Part shown: piece after piece, positions 25,922 through 34,389 of the stretch
Position numbering within the stretch: position 1 is the stretch's first letter
How the letters are laid out: each line of letters opens with the position of its first letter
Origin: Firm-13 sp037143795
GTDB taxonomy: Bacteria; Bacillota; Clostridia; Saccharofermentanales; Saccharofermentanaceae
DNA length: 64,000 bases
Direction of reading: 5' to 3'
NCBI GenBank assembly: GCA_037143795.1
Contig: JBAWXZ010000003.1
Location: 186,001-250,000 of the forward strand
Notes under the pieces: model-generated
The model's database searches: none
The model's input: only the letters and a program-made list of their open reading frames with translations
What the model was told of the DNA's origin: nothing
Position numbers and translations under genes: made by a program

Positions 25922-27292
25922 ATGAAACTGTTACTTAGAGGCGGCACAATTGTCTCCGGTGAAGAATGCCGGAAAGAGGACATTCTCATTGAAGGCGATA
26001 AGATATTGGAGACGGGAGCCGGATTATCCGCCGAAGATGCAGTGGAAGTGGACGTAACAGGCAAATTATTGTTTCCGGGGTTTATCGATGCACACACACA
26101 CTTTGACCTGGAAGTCGCGGGAACGGTAACGGCAGATGATTTTGAATCCGGAACAAGGGCGGCCCTTGCCGGCGGGACGACGACAATCATTGATTTCGCC
26201 ACCCAGTACCATGGGGAAAGCCTGAAGGAAGCCTATGCCAACTGGAACCGGAAGGCGCAGGGGAAATCCTCGTGTGATTACGGGTTTCATATGTCTATTT
26301 CCGATTGGAATGCAGCGGTCAGCGACGAATTGAGTGAAATGATAAAATTGGGAATCACTTCATTTAAACTTTACATGACATATGATGCAATGAAAGTAAG
26401 TGATAAGGAAATATACCAGATTCTCAGGGAACTGAAAAATGCCGGAGGAATTGCAGGGGTTCACTGTGAAAACAGCGGTATCATTGAGGCCCTTATTGAG
26501 GAGCAGAAATCACTTGGCCGAATGGGTGTCTCCAGCCATCCGGTTACCCGGCCGGCCGCTGCGGAAGCCGAGGCTGTCAACCGGCTGCTTCGTATTGCGC
26601 AGATCGCCGATGCACCGGTCATCATAGTCCATCTGACTTCGCGGGAAGGCTTTCGAGCCATCGAACAGGCAAGGGAGAGGGGACAGAAGGTGTATGTGGA
26701 AACATGCCCCCAGTATCTCCTTCTGGATGACAGCGTATATGAGCTGCCCGGTTTTGAGGGATCAAAATATGTTATTGCTCCGCCTCTCCGTAAAAAGGAT
26801 GACCAGGATTGCCTGTGGAGTGCGCTTGGCGATAACCGGATACAGACAGTATCCACGGACCACTGCAGTTTCACAACCGGACAGAAGGAACTGGGAATAG
26901 ACGATTTCACAAAGATTCCCGGCGGGATGCCGGGGGTTGAAACGCGGGCGGTCCTTCTATATTCCATCGGTGTAAGGACGAAACGGATTACATTGCAGCA
27001 GATGTGCCGTCTGCTTTCCGAGAACCCTGCGAAACTGTACGGATTATATCCCGGCAAAGGCTGCCTGTCGGCAGGCAGTGATGCGGATATCACAGTATAT
27101 GATCCGGAGGGTTCCGGCACAATCCGTGCAGCCTGCCAGATATCGAATGCGGACTATGCGCCGTTTGAGGGAGTACCTGTTTCCGGGAGAATAGACAGCG
27201 TCTATCTGAGAGGCAGGATGGTAGTCGACAGCGATAAAAACATCACCGTGAATACGGGGCACTATATTCCAAGGGCGGGATTTGGCCTGTAG
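25922..27292 (+). CDS. hydA: Dihydropyrimidinase/D-hydantoinase family protein
   Basis: 456 residues from the ATG behind AAGGAGG. A cyclic amidohydrolase with a binuclear zinc centre: PGFIDAHTHFDLE, the carbamylated lysine in TSFKLYMTYD, GVHCENSG, IIVHLTSREG and STDHCSF. It opens hydantoin- or dihydropyrimidine-like rings to carbamoyl amino acids. The E. coli counterpart is HyuA (D-phenylhydantoinase) in the same island. Here it would open the five-membered ring of a urate-derived intermediate and supply a ureido compound for YgeW. It is the last gene of the plus-strand operon. Confidence 0.92.
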   Translation: MKLLLRGGTIVSGEECRKEDILIEGDKILETGAGLSAEDAVEVDVTGKLLFPGFIDAHTHFDLEVAGTVTADDFESGTRAALAGGTTTIIDFATQYHGESLKEAYANWNRKAQGKSSCDYGFHMSISDWNAAVSDELSEMIKLGITSFKLYMTYDAMKVSDKEIYQILRELKNAGGIAGVHCENSGIIEALIEEQKSLGRMGVSSHPVTRPAAAEAEAVNRLLRIAQIADAPVIIVHLTSREGFRAIEQARERGQKVYVETCPQYLLLDDSVYELPGFEGSKYVIAPPLRKKDDQDCLWSALGDNRIQTVSTDHCSFTTGQKELGIDDFTKIPGGMPGVETRAVLLYSIGVRTKRITLQQMCRLLSENPAKLYGLYPGKGCLSAGSDADITVYDPEGSGTIRAACQISNADYAPFEGVPVSGRIDSVYLRGRMVVDSDKNITVNTGHYIPRAGFGL

Positions 27293-27330
27293 AATTCTTT
27301 GGGGATACCGGGACTGGACCGGATAATTAA

Positions 27331-27356
27331 CAGGCTGAACCGATTTGTTCAGCCTG
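27331..27356 (+). terminator. Hairpin after the hydA operon
   Basis: CAGGCTGAAC-CGATTT-GTTCAGCCTG is a perfect 10-bp stem. It is not followed by a U-tract, so its role as a terminator is uncertain. It ends 4 bp before the next -35 element. Confidence 0.4.
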
Positions 27357-27360
27357 ATCC

Positions 27361-27391
27361 TTGACTTAGAGCAAACTCTAGGTTTTATAAT
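27361..27391 (+). promoter_or_regulatory. MerR-type promoter and operator of the aldo/keto reductase gene
   Basis: TTGACT (27361-27366), a 19-bp spacer and TATAAT (27386-27391). The spacer contains the palindrome TAGAG-CAAA-CTCTA. Over-long 19-bp spacers with a central palindrome are the hallmark of promoters activated by MerR proteins, which untwist the DNA. A MerR gene follows in the same operon. Confidence 0.85.
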
Positions 27392-27442
27392 GTTATAAAA
27401 ATGAATTCGTTTCAATAACAATACAACAGGAGGATTTTCGTC

Positions 27443-28573
27443 ATGGAACATAGAAGGATAGATAACATCGGTATTGATACTTCGCTTCTGGGGTTTGGCT
27501 GCATGCGTTTTCCGACACTTGAGAACGGCAAAATCAATGAGCCTGAGTCGGAGAAAATGCTCGATGCAGCTTATAAGGGCGGCGTGAATTATTTTGACAC
27601 GGCATATGTATACCACGACGGCGACAGTGAACCTTTTGCCGGAAGGATACTCAACAAATATGAACGCAGCAGTTATTTTCTTGCGACAAAGCTTCCCTGC
27701 TGGGAAGTGAAAACAATCGAGGATGCCCACCGGCTTTTTGAGAGCCAGTTGACCCGTCTTGATAAGGATTACCTGGATTTCTATCTGCTTCATTCGCTCG
27801 GCAGGGAATCCTGGAAAAGAATGGTGGATCTTGGCGTCATAGAATACTGTGAGCAGCTCAAGGCACAGGGACGTATCCGGAACTTCGGATTCTCCTTCCA
27901 CGATGACTATCCGGTATTTGAAGAGATCATCAAATACCGCAAATGGGATTTCTGCCAGATCCAGCTGAACTATATGGATGTTGAGGAGCAGGCGGGCATG
28001 AAGGGATATCTTCTTGCCGAAAAGCTCGGGATTCCGATGATTGTCATGGAACCTGTCAAGGGAAGTTCGCTTGCAGCTTTCCCGGAGGACATTACTTCGA
28101 TTTTCCATAAGGTCAACCCGGAAGTGTCAACCGCATCCTGGGCGCTTCGCTGGGTAGGGGGCCTTTCGAATGTCAAAGTTATCCTGAGCGGCATGTCGGC
28201 TATGGAGCAGGTGGAGGATAATATCAGGACATTCTCCCCTTTTGTGCCGCTGAGCAAGGAAGAAACCGCAGCGGTTGAAGAGGTAAGGCAGACGCTTGTG
28301 ACCCGTGTTAATAACGGCTGCACCGGCTGCCGGTACTGCATGCCATGCCCTTTCGGCATTGATATCCCTTATAATTTCAAGACCTGGAATACGTATGGGA
28401 TATACAGGAACAAAGGGCAGGTACGCTGGGACTGGGGCGCGTCAATGGAAGACAAATACAGGGCTAAGAACTGCACCGAATGCGGTTTGTGCGAGGCAGC
28501 CTGCCCGCAGAAGCTCCAAATCCGCGACGACCTTAAGAAACTTCAGATCGAACTCGATGAAATCTGCAAATAG
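27443..28573 (+). CDS. Aldo/keto reductase with C-terminal ferredoxin-type domain
   Basis: 376 residues. Residues 1-280 are an aldo/keto reductase barrel with the catalytic set in NYFDTAYVYHDG (Asp, Tyr), LATKLPCW (Lys) and FYLLHSLG (His). The tail carries two [4Fe-4S] motifs, CTGCRYCMPCPFGI and CTECGLCEAACPQ. This architecture is common in anaerobes. It suggests electron exchange between NAD(P)H or ferredoxin and a carbonyl substrate, which is not identified. The ATG follows AGGAGG. It forms an operon with the MerR gene 15 bp downstream and is read from a MerR-type promoter, so induction by a toxic aldehyde or electrophile is plausible. Confidence 0.88.
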   Translation: MEHRRIDNIGIDTSLLGFGCMRFPTLENGKINEPESEKMLDAAYKGGVNYFDTAYVYHDGDSEPFAGRILNKYERSSYFLATKLPCWEVKTIEDAHRLFESQLTRLDKDYLDFYLLHSLGRESWKRMVDLGVIEYCEQLKAQGRIRNFGFSFHDDYPVFEEIIKYRKWDFCQIQLNYMDVEEQAGMKGYLLAEKLGIPMIVMEPVKGSSLAAFPEDITSIFHKVNPEVSTASWALRWVGGLSNVKVILSGMSAMEQVEDNIRTFSPFVPLSKEETAAVEEVRQTLVTRVNNGCTGCRYCMPCPFGIDIPYNFKTWNTYGIYRNKGQVRWDWGASMEDKYRAKNCTECGLCEAACPQKLQIRDDLKKLQIELDEICK

Positions 28574-28588
28574 TAAAAGAGGTTGACT

Positions 28589-28969
28589 ATGGGATATTCA
28601 ATTGGTAAAGCAGCTGATAAGACAGGCCTTTCTGCTTTTACACTGCGATATTATGAAAAAGAAGGACTGCTGCCCTTTGTTGAACGCACTCCATCGGGGA
28701 CGCGGTGCTTCAAGGACAGTGATTTTGAATGGCTCGCGATGATTCAGTGCCTGAAGAACACCGGGATGTCAATAAAAGACATCAGGGAATTTGTCGGCTG
28801 GTGCATGGAGGGTGATGAGACTCTCGAGAAGCGTCTTGCGATGTTTTGCGCACAGCGCAAAGAAGTCGAAGCCAAAATGGCTGAATTCCAGAGTTATCTG
28901 GATAAACTTGACTGGAAGATTGCCTATTATGAGAATGCGATTCATGACGTAAGGAAGATAAAAGCCTGA
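28589..28969 (+). CDS. MerR family transcriptional regulator
   Basis: 126 residues from the ATG behind AGAGG. The N-terminal winged helix-turn-helix is standard MerR (YSIGKAADKTGLSAFTLRYY, EKEGLLPF). A dimerisation coiled coil follows (EVEAKMAEFQSYLDKLDWKI). The few cysteines do not form a metal-binding pattern, so it groups with the AdhR/BltR-like non-metal sensors. It probably controls its own operon through the 19-bp-spacer promoter at 27361-27391, whose palindrome resembles the AdhR box. Confidence 0.9.
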   Translation: MGYSIGKAADKTGLSAFTLRYYEKEGLLPFVERTPSGTRCFKDSDFEWLAMIQCLKNTGMSIKDIREFVGWCMEGDETLEKRLAMFCAQRKEVEAKMAEFQSYLDKLDWKIAYYENAIHDVRKIKA

Positions 28970-28972
28970 TAA

Positions 28973-29024
28973 CGAAAAAACCGTCCTAAACAGCATTCAA
29001 ATGCTGCAGAGGACGGTTTTTTCG
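28973..29024. terminator. Bidirectional terminator between the merR-type gene and rhaA
   Basis: CGAAAAAACCGTCCT and AGGACGGTTTTTTCG are perfect 15-bp arms with a second small hairpin (CAGCATT/AATGCTG) inside. A T-run follows the stem on either strand, as expected between convergent genes. Confidence 0.88.
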
Positions 29025-29069
29025 TAAGAAGGAGAGAACGAAGGGTGCTGATTTACGTGCCGCAGTGCT

Positions 29070-30335
29070 TTATGCCTTCACTGTGCATACCACTCGATTA
29101 CATAGTACTTCCGACTCGTATTCCTGGACTTCGGCAAACCAGGCTTCGTTGACGGGCACACCCTGTTTTTCGCAGTAGTGCTCCCAGATATCGCCGAAGG
29201 GGCAGGTTTTGATTTCTTCCTGGAACATAAGCAGTTCTGTGAATTTGCCGGCGTTCTGAAGGTCCTTCATGTGCTCATTTGGCTCAAGAAGGGCATAGAG
29301 CAGTGCTTTTTCCATGTTGCGGGCACCAATGACCCAGGCAGCGACGCGATTGATCGATGCATCGAAGAAATCAAGACCGATCAGTACTTTGTCGAGGGCG
29401 TCGTTCCTGACGATCTCCTTGGCGATTTCCTTGGTCTCATCATCAAGGCGTATGACATGATCGGAGTCCCAGCGGACCGGACGCGTTACGTGAAGCGGGA
29501 CTTTATCGAAAAAGGCGAGGAGGCTCGGAATCTTGTCGCTTACGACTTCGGTCGGATGATAATGGCCGTTGTCCAGAAGATTGTAGACACCGGGGTGCAT
29601 GGCGGCATAGCTCATGTAGAATTCATTGCTTCCGACTGTGTAGGATTCGACGCCGATACCGAAAACTTTGCTCTCGACGCAGTCAATGACACCGTCCAGC
29701 TTTTCTGCAAATATTCTGTCCAGGCTGTCTTTCAGACGAAGGCGGGGACTGAGCCGGTCGGCAGGAACATCTTTATAGCCGTCCGGGATCCATACGTTCA
29801 GGAGTACCGGGCTTCCGAGCTCCCTGGCAATGGAAGCAGCAACACGCCGGCATGCAATGCCGTGGTTGATCCAGAATGTGCGGATATTTTCATCAGGATG
29901 GGAGAGTGTAAGTCCGTCTGCCGCCATCGGGTGGCTGAAATAGGTCGGATTAAAATCAATGCCGATTCCGCGTGACTTTGCATATTCCACCCATTTGGCA
30001 AAATGCTTCGGCTCCAGCTTGTCGCGGTCAACCTTGCCGTCTTCGAAAATCGCATAACTCGCATGGAGATTGATGCGCTTTTTGCCGGGGATCAGGCTTA
30101 TCGCTTTGTCAAAATCAGCCATCAGTTCTGCCGGGTTCCTTGCTTTCCCGGGGTAATTGCCTGTTGTCTGGATGCCGCCCGAAAGGGCTGCCCCGACATT
30201 TTCAAAACCGGTTACATCATCTCCCTGCCAGCAGTGAATGCTGATCGGGGTGGATGCAAGTGCCGAAAGGGCGGCGTCAACATCGACTCCAAGACCTTTG
30301 TACCGTAGTTTGGCTTGTTCAAAACGTGTGCTCAT
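29070..30335 (-). CDS. rhaA: L-rhamnose isomerase
   Basis: 421 residues, full length for RhaA, which interconverts L-rhamnose and L-rhamnulose with Mn2+. Conserved segments include ISIHCWQGDDVTGFE near the N-terminus, RINLHASYA, IGIDFNPTYFSHP, VLNVWIPDGYKD, ESYTVGSNEFY, DNGHYHPTE and RWDSDHV with metal-binding His/Asp residues. The ATG follows AGGAGGC. It is a single-gene unit, transcribed in the same direction as the upstream AraC-type regulator with a terminator between them. No rhamnulokinase or rhamnulose-1-phosphate aldolase is adjacent, so the pathway must be completed elsewhere. Confidence 0.95.
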   Translation of the reverse strand: MSTRFEQAKLRYKGLGVDVDAALSALASTPISIHCWQGDDVTGFENVGAALSGGIQTTGNYPGKARNPAELMADFDKAISLIPGKKRINLHASYAIFEDGKVDRDKLEPKHFAKWVEYAKSRGIGIDFNPTYFSHPMAADGLTLSHPDENIRTFWINHGIACRRVAASIARELGSPVLLNVWIPDGYKDVPADRLSPRLRLKDSLDRIFAEKLDGVIDCVESKVFGIGVESYTVGSNEFYMSYAAMHPGVYNLLDNGHYHPTEVVSDKIPSLLAFFDKVPLHVTRPVRWDSDHVIRLDDETKEIAKEIVRNDALDKVLIGLDFFDASINRVAAWVIGARNMEKALLYALLEPNEHMKDLQNAGKFTELLMFQEEIKTCPFGDIWEHYCEKQGVPVNEAWFAEVQEYESEVLCNRVVCTVKA

Positions 30336-30467
30336 AGTGCTGCCTCCTGTAATGGTTCGGATTTTTATGACAGTAAAACTATTTTTGGCGGCTGCAAGGG
30401 CAACCGAAAGATCCCTGTCCCTAGGACGGGTATATTCATACTTCGATTATAGATCGGATAAACATAT

Positions 30468-30507
30468 AAATAAGGACGTGATTTGCAAAAAAATCACGTC
30501 CTTATTT
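30468..30507 (-). terminator. Terminator of the rhamnose-type araC gene
   Basis: AAATAAGGACGTGATTT and AAATCACGTCCTTATTT are perfect 17-bp arms around a six-base loop, 19 bp past the stop codon. The arms are A/T rich at both ends, so it could work in either direction. Confidence 0.75.
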
Positions 30508-30525
30508 GACTTTGCCCATACAAAA

Positions 30526-31512
30526 TCAACTATCGCGGTATGCCTTCGGGTTTGTGCTGAATTTTTCTTTAAAAATGCGGTAGAAATAGCTGGTATTGTC
30601 ATAACCTACCGCCTCAATAATATCCTGTACCGGCAGCCGCGTCTCGCGGAGGAGCTGCGCAGCCTTGGACAGCCTCTTGTTCTGAAGAAGGGCGGTATAT
30701 GTATTGCCCGTTGTCGACTTGACCAGCCGGCTCAGATATGAAAGGGAGATACCCCGTGCGGCTGCGAGATCGGAAAGACTGGCTGTCTTGTAGTTTTCCT
30801 CGATTTCCCGCAGGGCACCGAGGACAAGCGCGTTGTCGTACCGCTGCGTGACCGGTACGGCAAGCCTTTCGGTATGATTTAGCAGTACAGTAAAAAGAAG
30901 CCCCATGGTTGTCTGGTTGATCAGGCGGTTATTGGGCTGGTGATTGACAATGCTCCACACAAGATTCTCCATCAGATTCTGCACAGGCAGAATATCCGCG
31001 ACCTTAAAATGCAGATAGCTTATCTCGTCGCTGTCCTGCCTCAGGCTGCTGATGAGGAAATTGCGCAGCAGGTTATCGGATCCGATCATGGAAAAAGCCA
31101 CATCAAAAAACTGCGGCAATACGATGAAATTCACTGCAATATCATCGGCTCCTGCTTTTTGGATCGCGTGGCTGGCATGCTGATTCAGGAATAGAAGCTC
31201 TCCGGCACGAAGGGTGATCGTAGTGGTGTCATTGATTATATGCGTTGTACTGCCGCTGCACATATACATGATTTCAATATAGTTATGCATATGCCGCGGA
31301 AAATCAGCGAAACGCGTGTGAGGACGAATAGCAATCAGTTTACCTTTTTCGAGCATTTTTGCACTGTCAATAACGAAGACTTTTCCAGCTGCGTAATTTG
31401 CCATATCCACAGGATTTCCGGATAACAGCCGCTGTTCTTCCGGCGTAATATCGGCCAGTGCGTCGAGTAATTCCTGATTCATTTTTTTGACAGGTACATT
31501 GATCTCTTCCAT
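30526..31512 (-). CDS. AraC family regulator (RhaS/RhaR-like), likely for rhaA
   Basis: 328 residues from the ATG behind GGGAG; 21 in-frame upstream residues without a ribosome binding site are rejected. An AraC-arm cupin segment is visible (FADFPRHMHNYIEIMYMCSG, ELLFLNQHASHAI). Two C-terminal helix-turn-helix units follow (SLSDLAAARGISLSYLSRLV, PVQDIIEAVGYDNTSYFYRI with FKEKFSTNPKAYRDS). The position directly upstream of rhaA on the same strand suggests control of rhamnose use. That is inference from location. Confidence 0.85.
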   Translation of the reverse strand: MEEINVPVKKMNQELLDALADITPEEQRLLSGNPVDMANYAAGKVFVIDSAKMLEKGKLIAIRPHTRFADFPRHMHNYIEIMYMCSGSTTHIINDTTTITLRAGELLFLNQHASHAIQKAGADDIAVNFIVLPQFFDVAFSMIGSDNLLRNFLISSLRQDSDEISYLHFKVADILPVQNLMENLVWSIVNHQPNNRLINQTTMGLLFTVLLNHTERLAVPVTQRYDNALVLGALREIEENYKTASLSDLAAARGISLSYLSRLVKSTTGNTYTALLQNKRLSKAAQLLRETRLPVQDIIEAVGYDNTSYFYRIFKEKFSTNPKAYRDS

Positions 31513-31680
31513 GATTAACTCCCGGCAGGCATAATCCAAAGGCGGGACGTGAAGCGGAGGATTATTGCCTGGCATATTACAACTATTTTATCAGTCTGCC
31601 GCAAGAATAGAAACAAGGCGCATAATTATGAACACAGAAAATCATCTCTGAAATCATCTGTGAATTGTTGTCGTTTGCTG

Positions 31681-31731
31681 TTGACACGGGCTTGCGAAAA
31701 TGATAACCTCTAGAAAACGGAAACGTTACCG
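31681..31731 (+). promoter_or_regulatory. Promoter and LacI-type operator of the sugar operon
   Basis: TTGACA (31681-31686), 17 bp, TAACCT (31704-31709), then CGGAAACGTTACCG (31718-31731). The last is a 14-bp near-perfect palindrome centred on AACGTT, typical of LacI-family sites. It lies just downstream of the -10, where repressor binding would block initiation; the LacI gene begins 55 bp later. Confidence 0.6.
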
Positions 31732-31785
31732 AAATCTATAAGCCGGTGCATACAACACACGGCAACCGGGTGGAACAGGAGAAAT

Positions 31786-32796
31786 ATGGCAGCAACAATG
31801 AAGGATATTGCCAGGCAAACCGGTCTCGGACTGGCTACAATATCCAGATATTTAAACGGCGGTAAAGTAAAGGAACAGAACCGTGCGGCCATAGAGAAGG
31901 CGATTTCCGACCTTCAGTTTACTGTTAACGAATTTGCCAGGAGCCTTAAAACAAGCAAATCCAAAACGATCGGAGTCATCATTCCCGAACTGAACAGTAC
32001 TTTTGTTGCGACGATTATCATGCTAATCGAAGATATCCTGCGTAAAAGCGGTTACGGCGTCATTATCTGCGACTGCAGTACAAATGAAACTCTTGAAAAA
32101 GAAGCAGTACAGTTTCTTGTCCGGAAAAATGTGGACGGAATTATAAATATGCCTGTCTGCAAAGACGGAAGTCACCTGAAACCGGCACTCGACAAAGATC
32201 TTCCGGTGGTTCTTTTTGACCGCTCGATTGCAAACCTGAAGGACGTAGTTGACGCTGTTGTTGTAGATAATGTAAGGGCAGCGGAAGATGCAACCCGGTA
32301 CCTCATCGAAAACGGGCACCGGAAAATTGGAATCATTGTCGGACCGGGTGATGTATTCACATCCCGCCAGCGTCTTGCCGGATATCAGCAGGCTTATGAA
32401 AAGAGCGGCCTGGAGTACGACAGCAGTTATATTTCATTCAGTGATTATTCCGTGCACGGCGGGCATGAAAGTATGAACCGTCTGCTGGCGGAACACGCCG
32501 GCATGACAGCTGTTTTTGTAACGAACTACGAAATGACTCTCGGAGCCATTATTGCGATTAACGAAGCCGGCATCAAGCTGCCGAAGGAACTATCAATCAT
32601 CGGTTTTGACAATCTTCAGCTGTCGCAGGTTATTAAGCCAAGACTGACTATCATTACACAGCCGCTTGAAGAGATTGGTGAACAGGTTGCTTCCAGAATG
32701 CTGGAACGGCTTTCCGGAAGCGGTACTAAAGAGGCAGGCATCGTAACACTTTCCACCCGGTTACAGCTGGGCGAATCAGTGCAAAAGCAGAACTAA
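31786..32796 (+). CDS. LacI family transcriptional regulator
   Basis: 336 residues. The N-terminal LacI helix-turn-helix and hinge are clear (MKDIARQTGLGLATISRYLN, NEFARSLKTSKSKTIGVIIP). They are followed by a periplasmic-binding-protein-like sensor domain (DGIINMPVC, VVLFDRSI, AVFVTNYEM, IIGFDNLQLSQ). The ATG follows GGAG. It is the first gene of a six-gene sugar operon and 12 bp from the kinase gene, so it most likely represses its own operon through the AACGTT palindrome upstream. The effector sugar is not evident. Confidence 0.92.
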   Translation: MAATMKDIARQTGLGLATISRYLNGGKVKEQNRAAIEKAISDLQFTVNEFARSLKTSKSKTIGVIIPELNSTFVATIIMLIEDILRKSGYGVIICDCSTNETLEKEAVQFLVRKNVDGIINMPVCKDGSHLKPALDKDLPVVLFDRSIANLKDVVDAVVVDNVRAAEDATRYLIENGHRKIGIIVGPGDVFTSRQRLAGYQQAYEKSGLEYDSSYISFSDYSVHGGHESMNRLLAEHAGMTAVFVTNYEMTLGAIIAINEAGIKLPKELSIIGFDNLQLSQVIKPRLTIITQPLEEIGEQVASRMLERLSGSGTKEAGIVTLSTRLQLGESVQKQN

Positions 32797-32808
32797 GGGG
32801 AGAATAGC

Positions 32809-34317
32809 ATGAAGAAATGGTTATTGGGAATTGATGTCGGAACTTCAGCCTGTAAGGTAGCTCTTTTTTCGCCGGACGGACATGTCGCAGCACAGGGAAG
32901 CGGGGACTATAAAGTCTATTATCCGGAACCCGGCTGGGCTGAACAGAACCCGGAAGACTGGTGGCAGGCTGTATGCGGTGCTGTCCGTACTATGCTCCTT
33001 GAAAGCAAAATTGATCCTTTGGATATTGCCGGAATCGGAATTGACGGGCAGGGCTGGTCCGCGATTGCCATAGATAAAAAAGGCACGGTGCTCTGCAACA
33101 CTCCGATCTGGATGGATACCCGTGCGCATGAGATCTGCAGGGAGCTGAGGGATCGAATCGGCGAGGAAAAAATCTTCGGGGTTTGCGGAAATCCACTCGA
33201 GCCTGCCTACACACTTCCAAAAATATTGTGGTACAAGAAGAATCGTCCTGACGTATATGATAAAACATATAAAATTCTCCAGTCCAACAGCTTTATTGCA
33301 TACCGCCTTACCGGCGCCATAACGCAGGATGTATCGCAGGGGTATGCCTACCAGTGCTTTGACATGAGAAAAGGCTGCTGGGACAAGGATACGTGTGATC
33401 TTCTGGGGATCGATATCAATATGCTTCCCGACATATATCCCTGCCATCAGGTAGTCGGTGAAGTGACAAAGGAAGCGGCGGAACTGACAGGACTTGCCGT
33501 GGGTACCCCGGTCGTCGCAGGAGGTCTCGATGCAGCCTGCGGAACATTGGGCGCCGGTGTAATACACCCCGGGGAGACGCAGGAACAGGGCGGACAGGCC
33601 GGCGGAATGAGTATTTGTATTGATGATTACCGATCTGACCCCCGGCTGATATTAAGTTACCATGTTGTACCGGACCTGTGGCTTCTGCAGGGCGGTACAG
33701 TAGGCGGCGGAGGTGTTATCCGATGGTTTGAGCAGGAGTTCGGCGCATATGAGCGTGAAGCTGCGGCTAAAAGCGGTGTAAGTTCCATGGCGGAAATGGA
33801 CAGGGAAGCCGATTTGATCCCCGCCGGAAGTGAAGGCATGGTTTTCCTTCCCTATATGGCAGGGGAGCGCTCCCCGATTTGGGACACCCAATCCAAAGGT
33901 GTATATTACGGGATTGACTATGCAAAGACACGGGCTCATTTTATCCGTGCGAGTATGGAAGGCGTCGCTTTTTCGCTTAAGCACAACCTCGATACGGCGA
34001 GCAGTGCCGGAGCGGATGTCGAGGTCCTTTGTGCAATGGGAGGCGCTGCCAACAGCAGGGTGTGGACTCAGATGAAAGCCGATATTACCGGCAAAAAAAT
34101 CGTTGTACCTTCGTCGGATACGGCGACAACCCTAGGGGCGGCCATACTGGCCGGAGTCGGGACCGGCGTCTTTGCGAATTTCGAGGATGCCGTTGCACGG
34201 ACGGTTGTGATAAAACGCGAGCATTTGCCTGATATGGAGAAATTTAAAAAATACCAGGAGTCGTATCACACATACCTGTTACTATATGAGAATCTCAAAG
34301 GCATCATGCACCAGTAA
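32809..34317 (+). CDS. FGGY family carbohydrate kinase (XylB-like)
   Basis: 502 residues. The two FGGY-fold ATPase domains are shown by LLGIDVGTSACKVALF at the N-terminus, GIGIDGQGWSAI, GLDAACGTLGAG, GGTVGGGGVIRWFEQEFG, LPYMAGERSPIWD and CAMGGAANSRVW. Closest in appearance to xylulokinases, but FGGY members also phosphorylate L-fuculose, L-rhamnulose and others. With the FucU mutarotase three genes on and fucI elsewhere in the window, L-fuculose is a reasonable candidate. A ketose from the neighbouring dehydrogenases is another. The ATG follows AAGGGGAG. Confidence 0.88.
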   Translation: MKKWLLGIDVGTSACKVALFSPDGHVAAQGSGDYKVYYPEPGWAEQNPEDWWQAVCGAVRTMLLESKIDPLDIAGIGIDGQGWSAIAIDKKGTVLCNTPIWMDTRAHEICRELRDRIGEEKIFGVCGNPLEPAYTLPKILWYKKNRPDVYDKTYKILQSNSFIAYRLTGAITQDVSQGYAYQCFDMRKGCWDKDTCDLLGIDINMLPDIYPCHQVVGEVTKEAAELTGLAVGTPVVAGGLDAACGTLGAGVIHPGETQEQGGQAGGMSICIDDYRSDPRLILSYHVVPDLWLLQGGTVGGGGVIRWFEQEFGAYEREAAAKSGVSSMAEMDREADLIPAGSEGMVFLPYMAGERSPIWDTQSKGVYYGIDYAKTRAHFIRASMEGVAFSLKHNLDTASSAGADVEVLCAMGGAANSRVWTQMKADITGKKIVVPSSDTATTLGAAILAGVGTGVFANFEDAVARTVVIKREHLPDMEKFKKYQESYHTYLLLYENLKGIMHQ

Positions 34318-34389
34318 TATTTGCAGATGGAGCAGATTATAAGCACAGACAGATCGGGCTCAGAGCCCGGAAAAAAGGGAGGATTTGGA

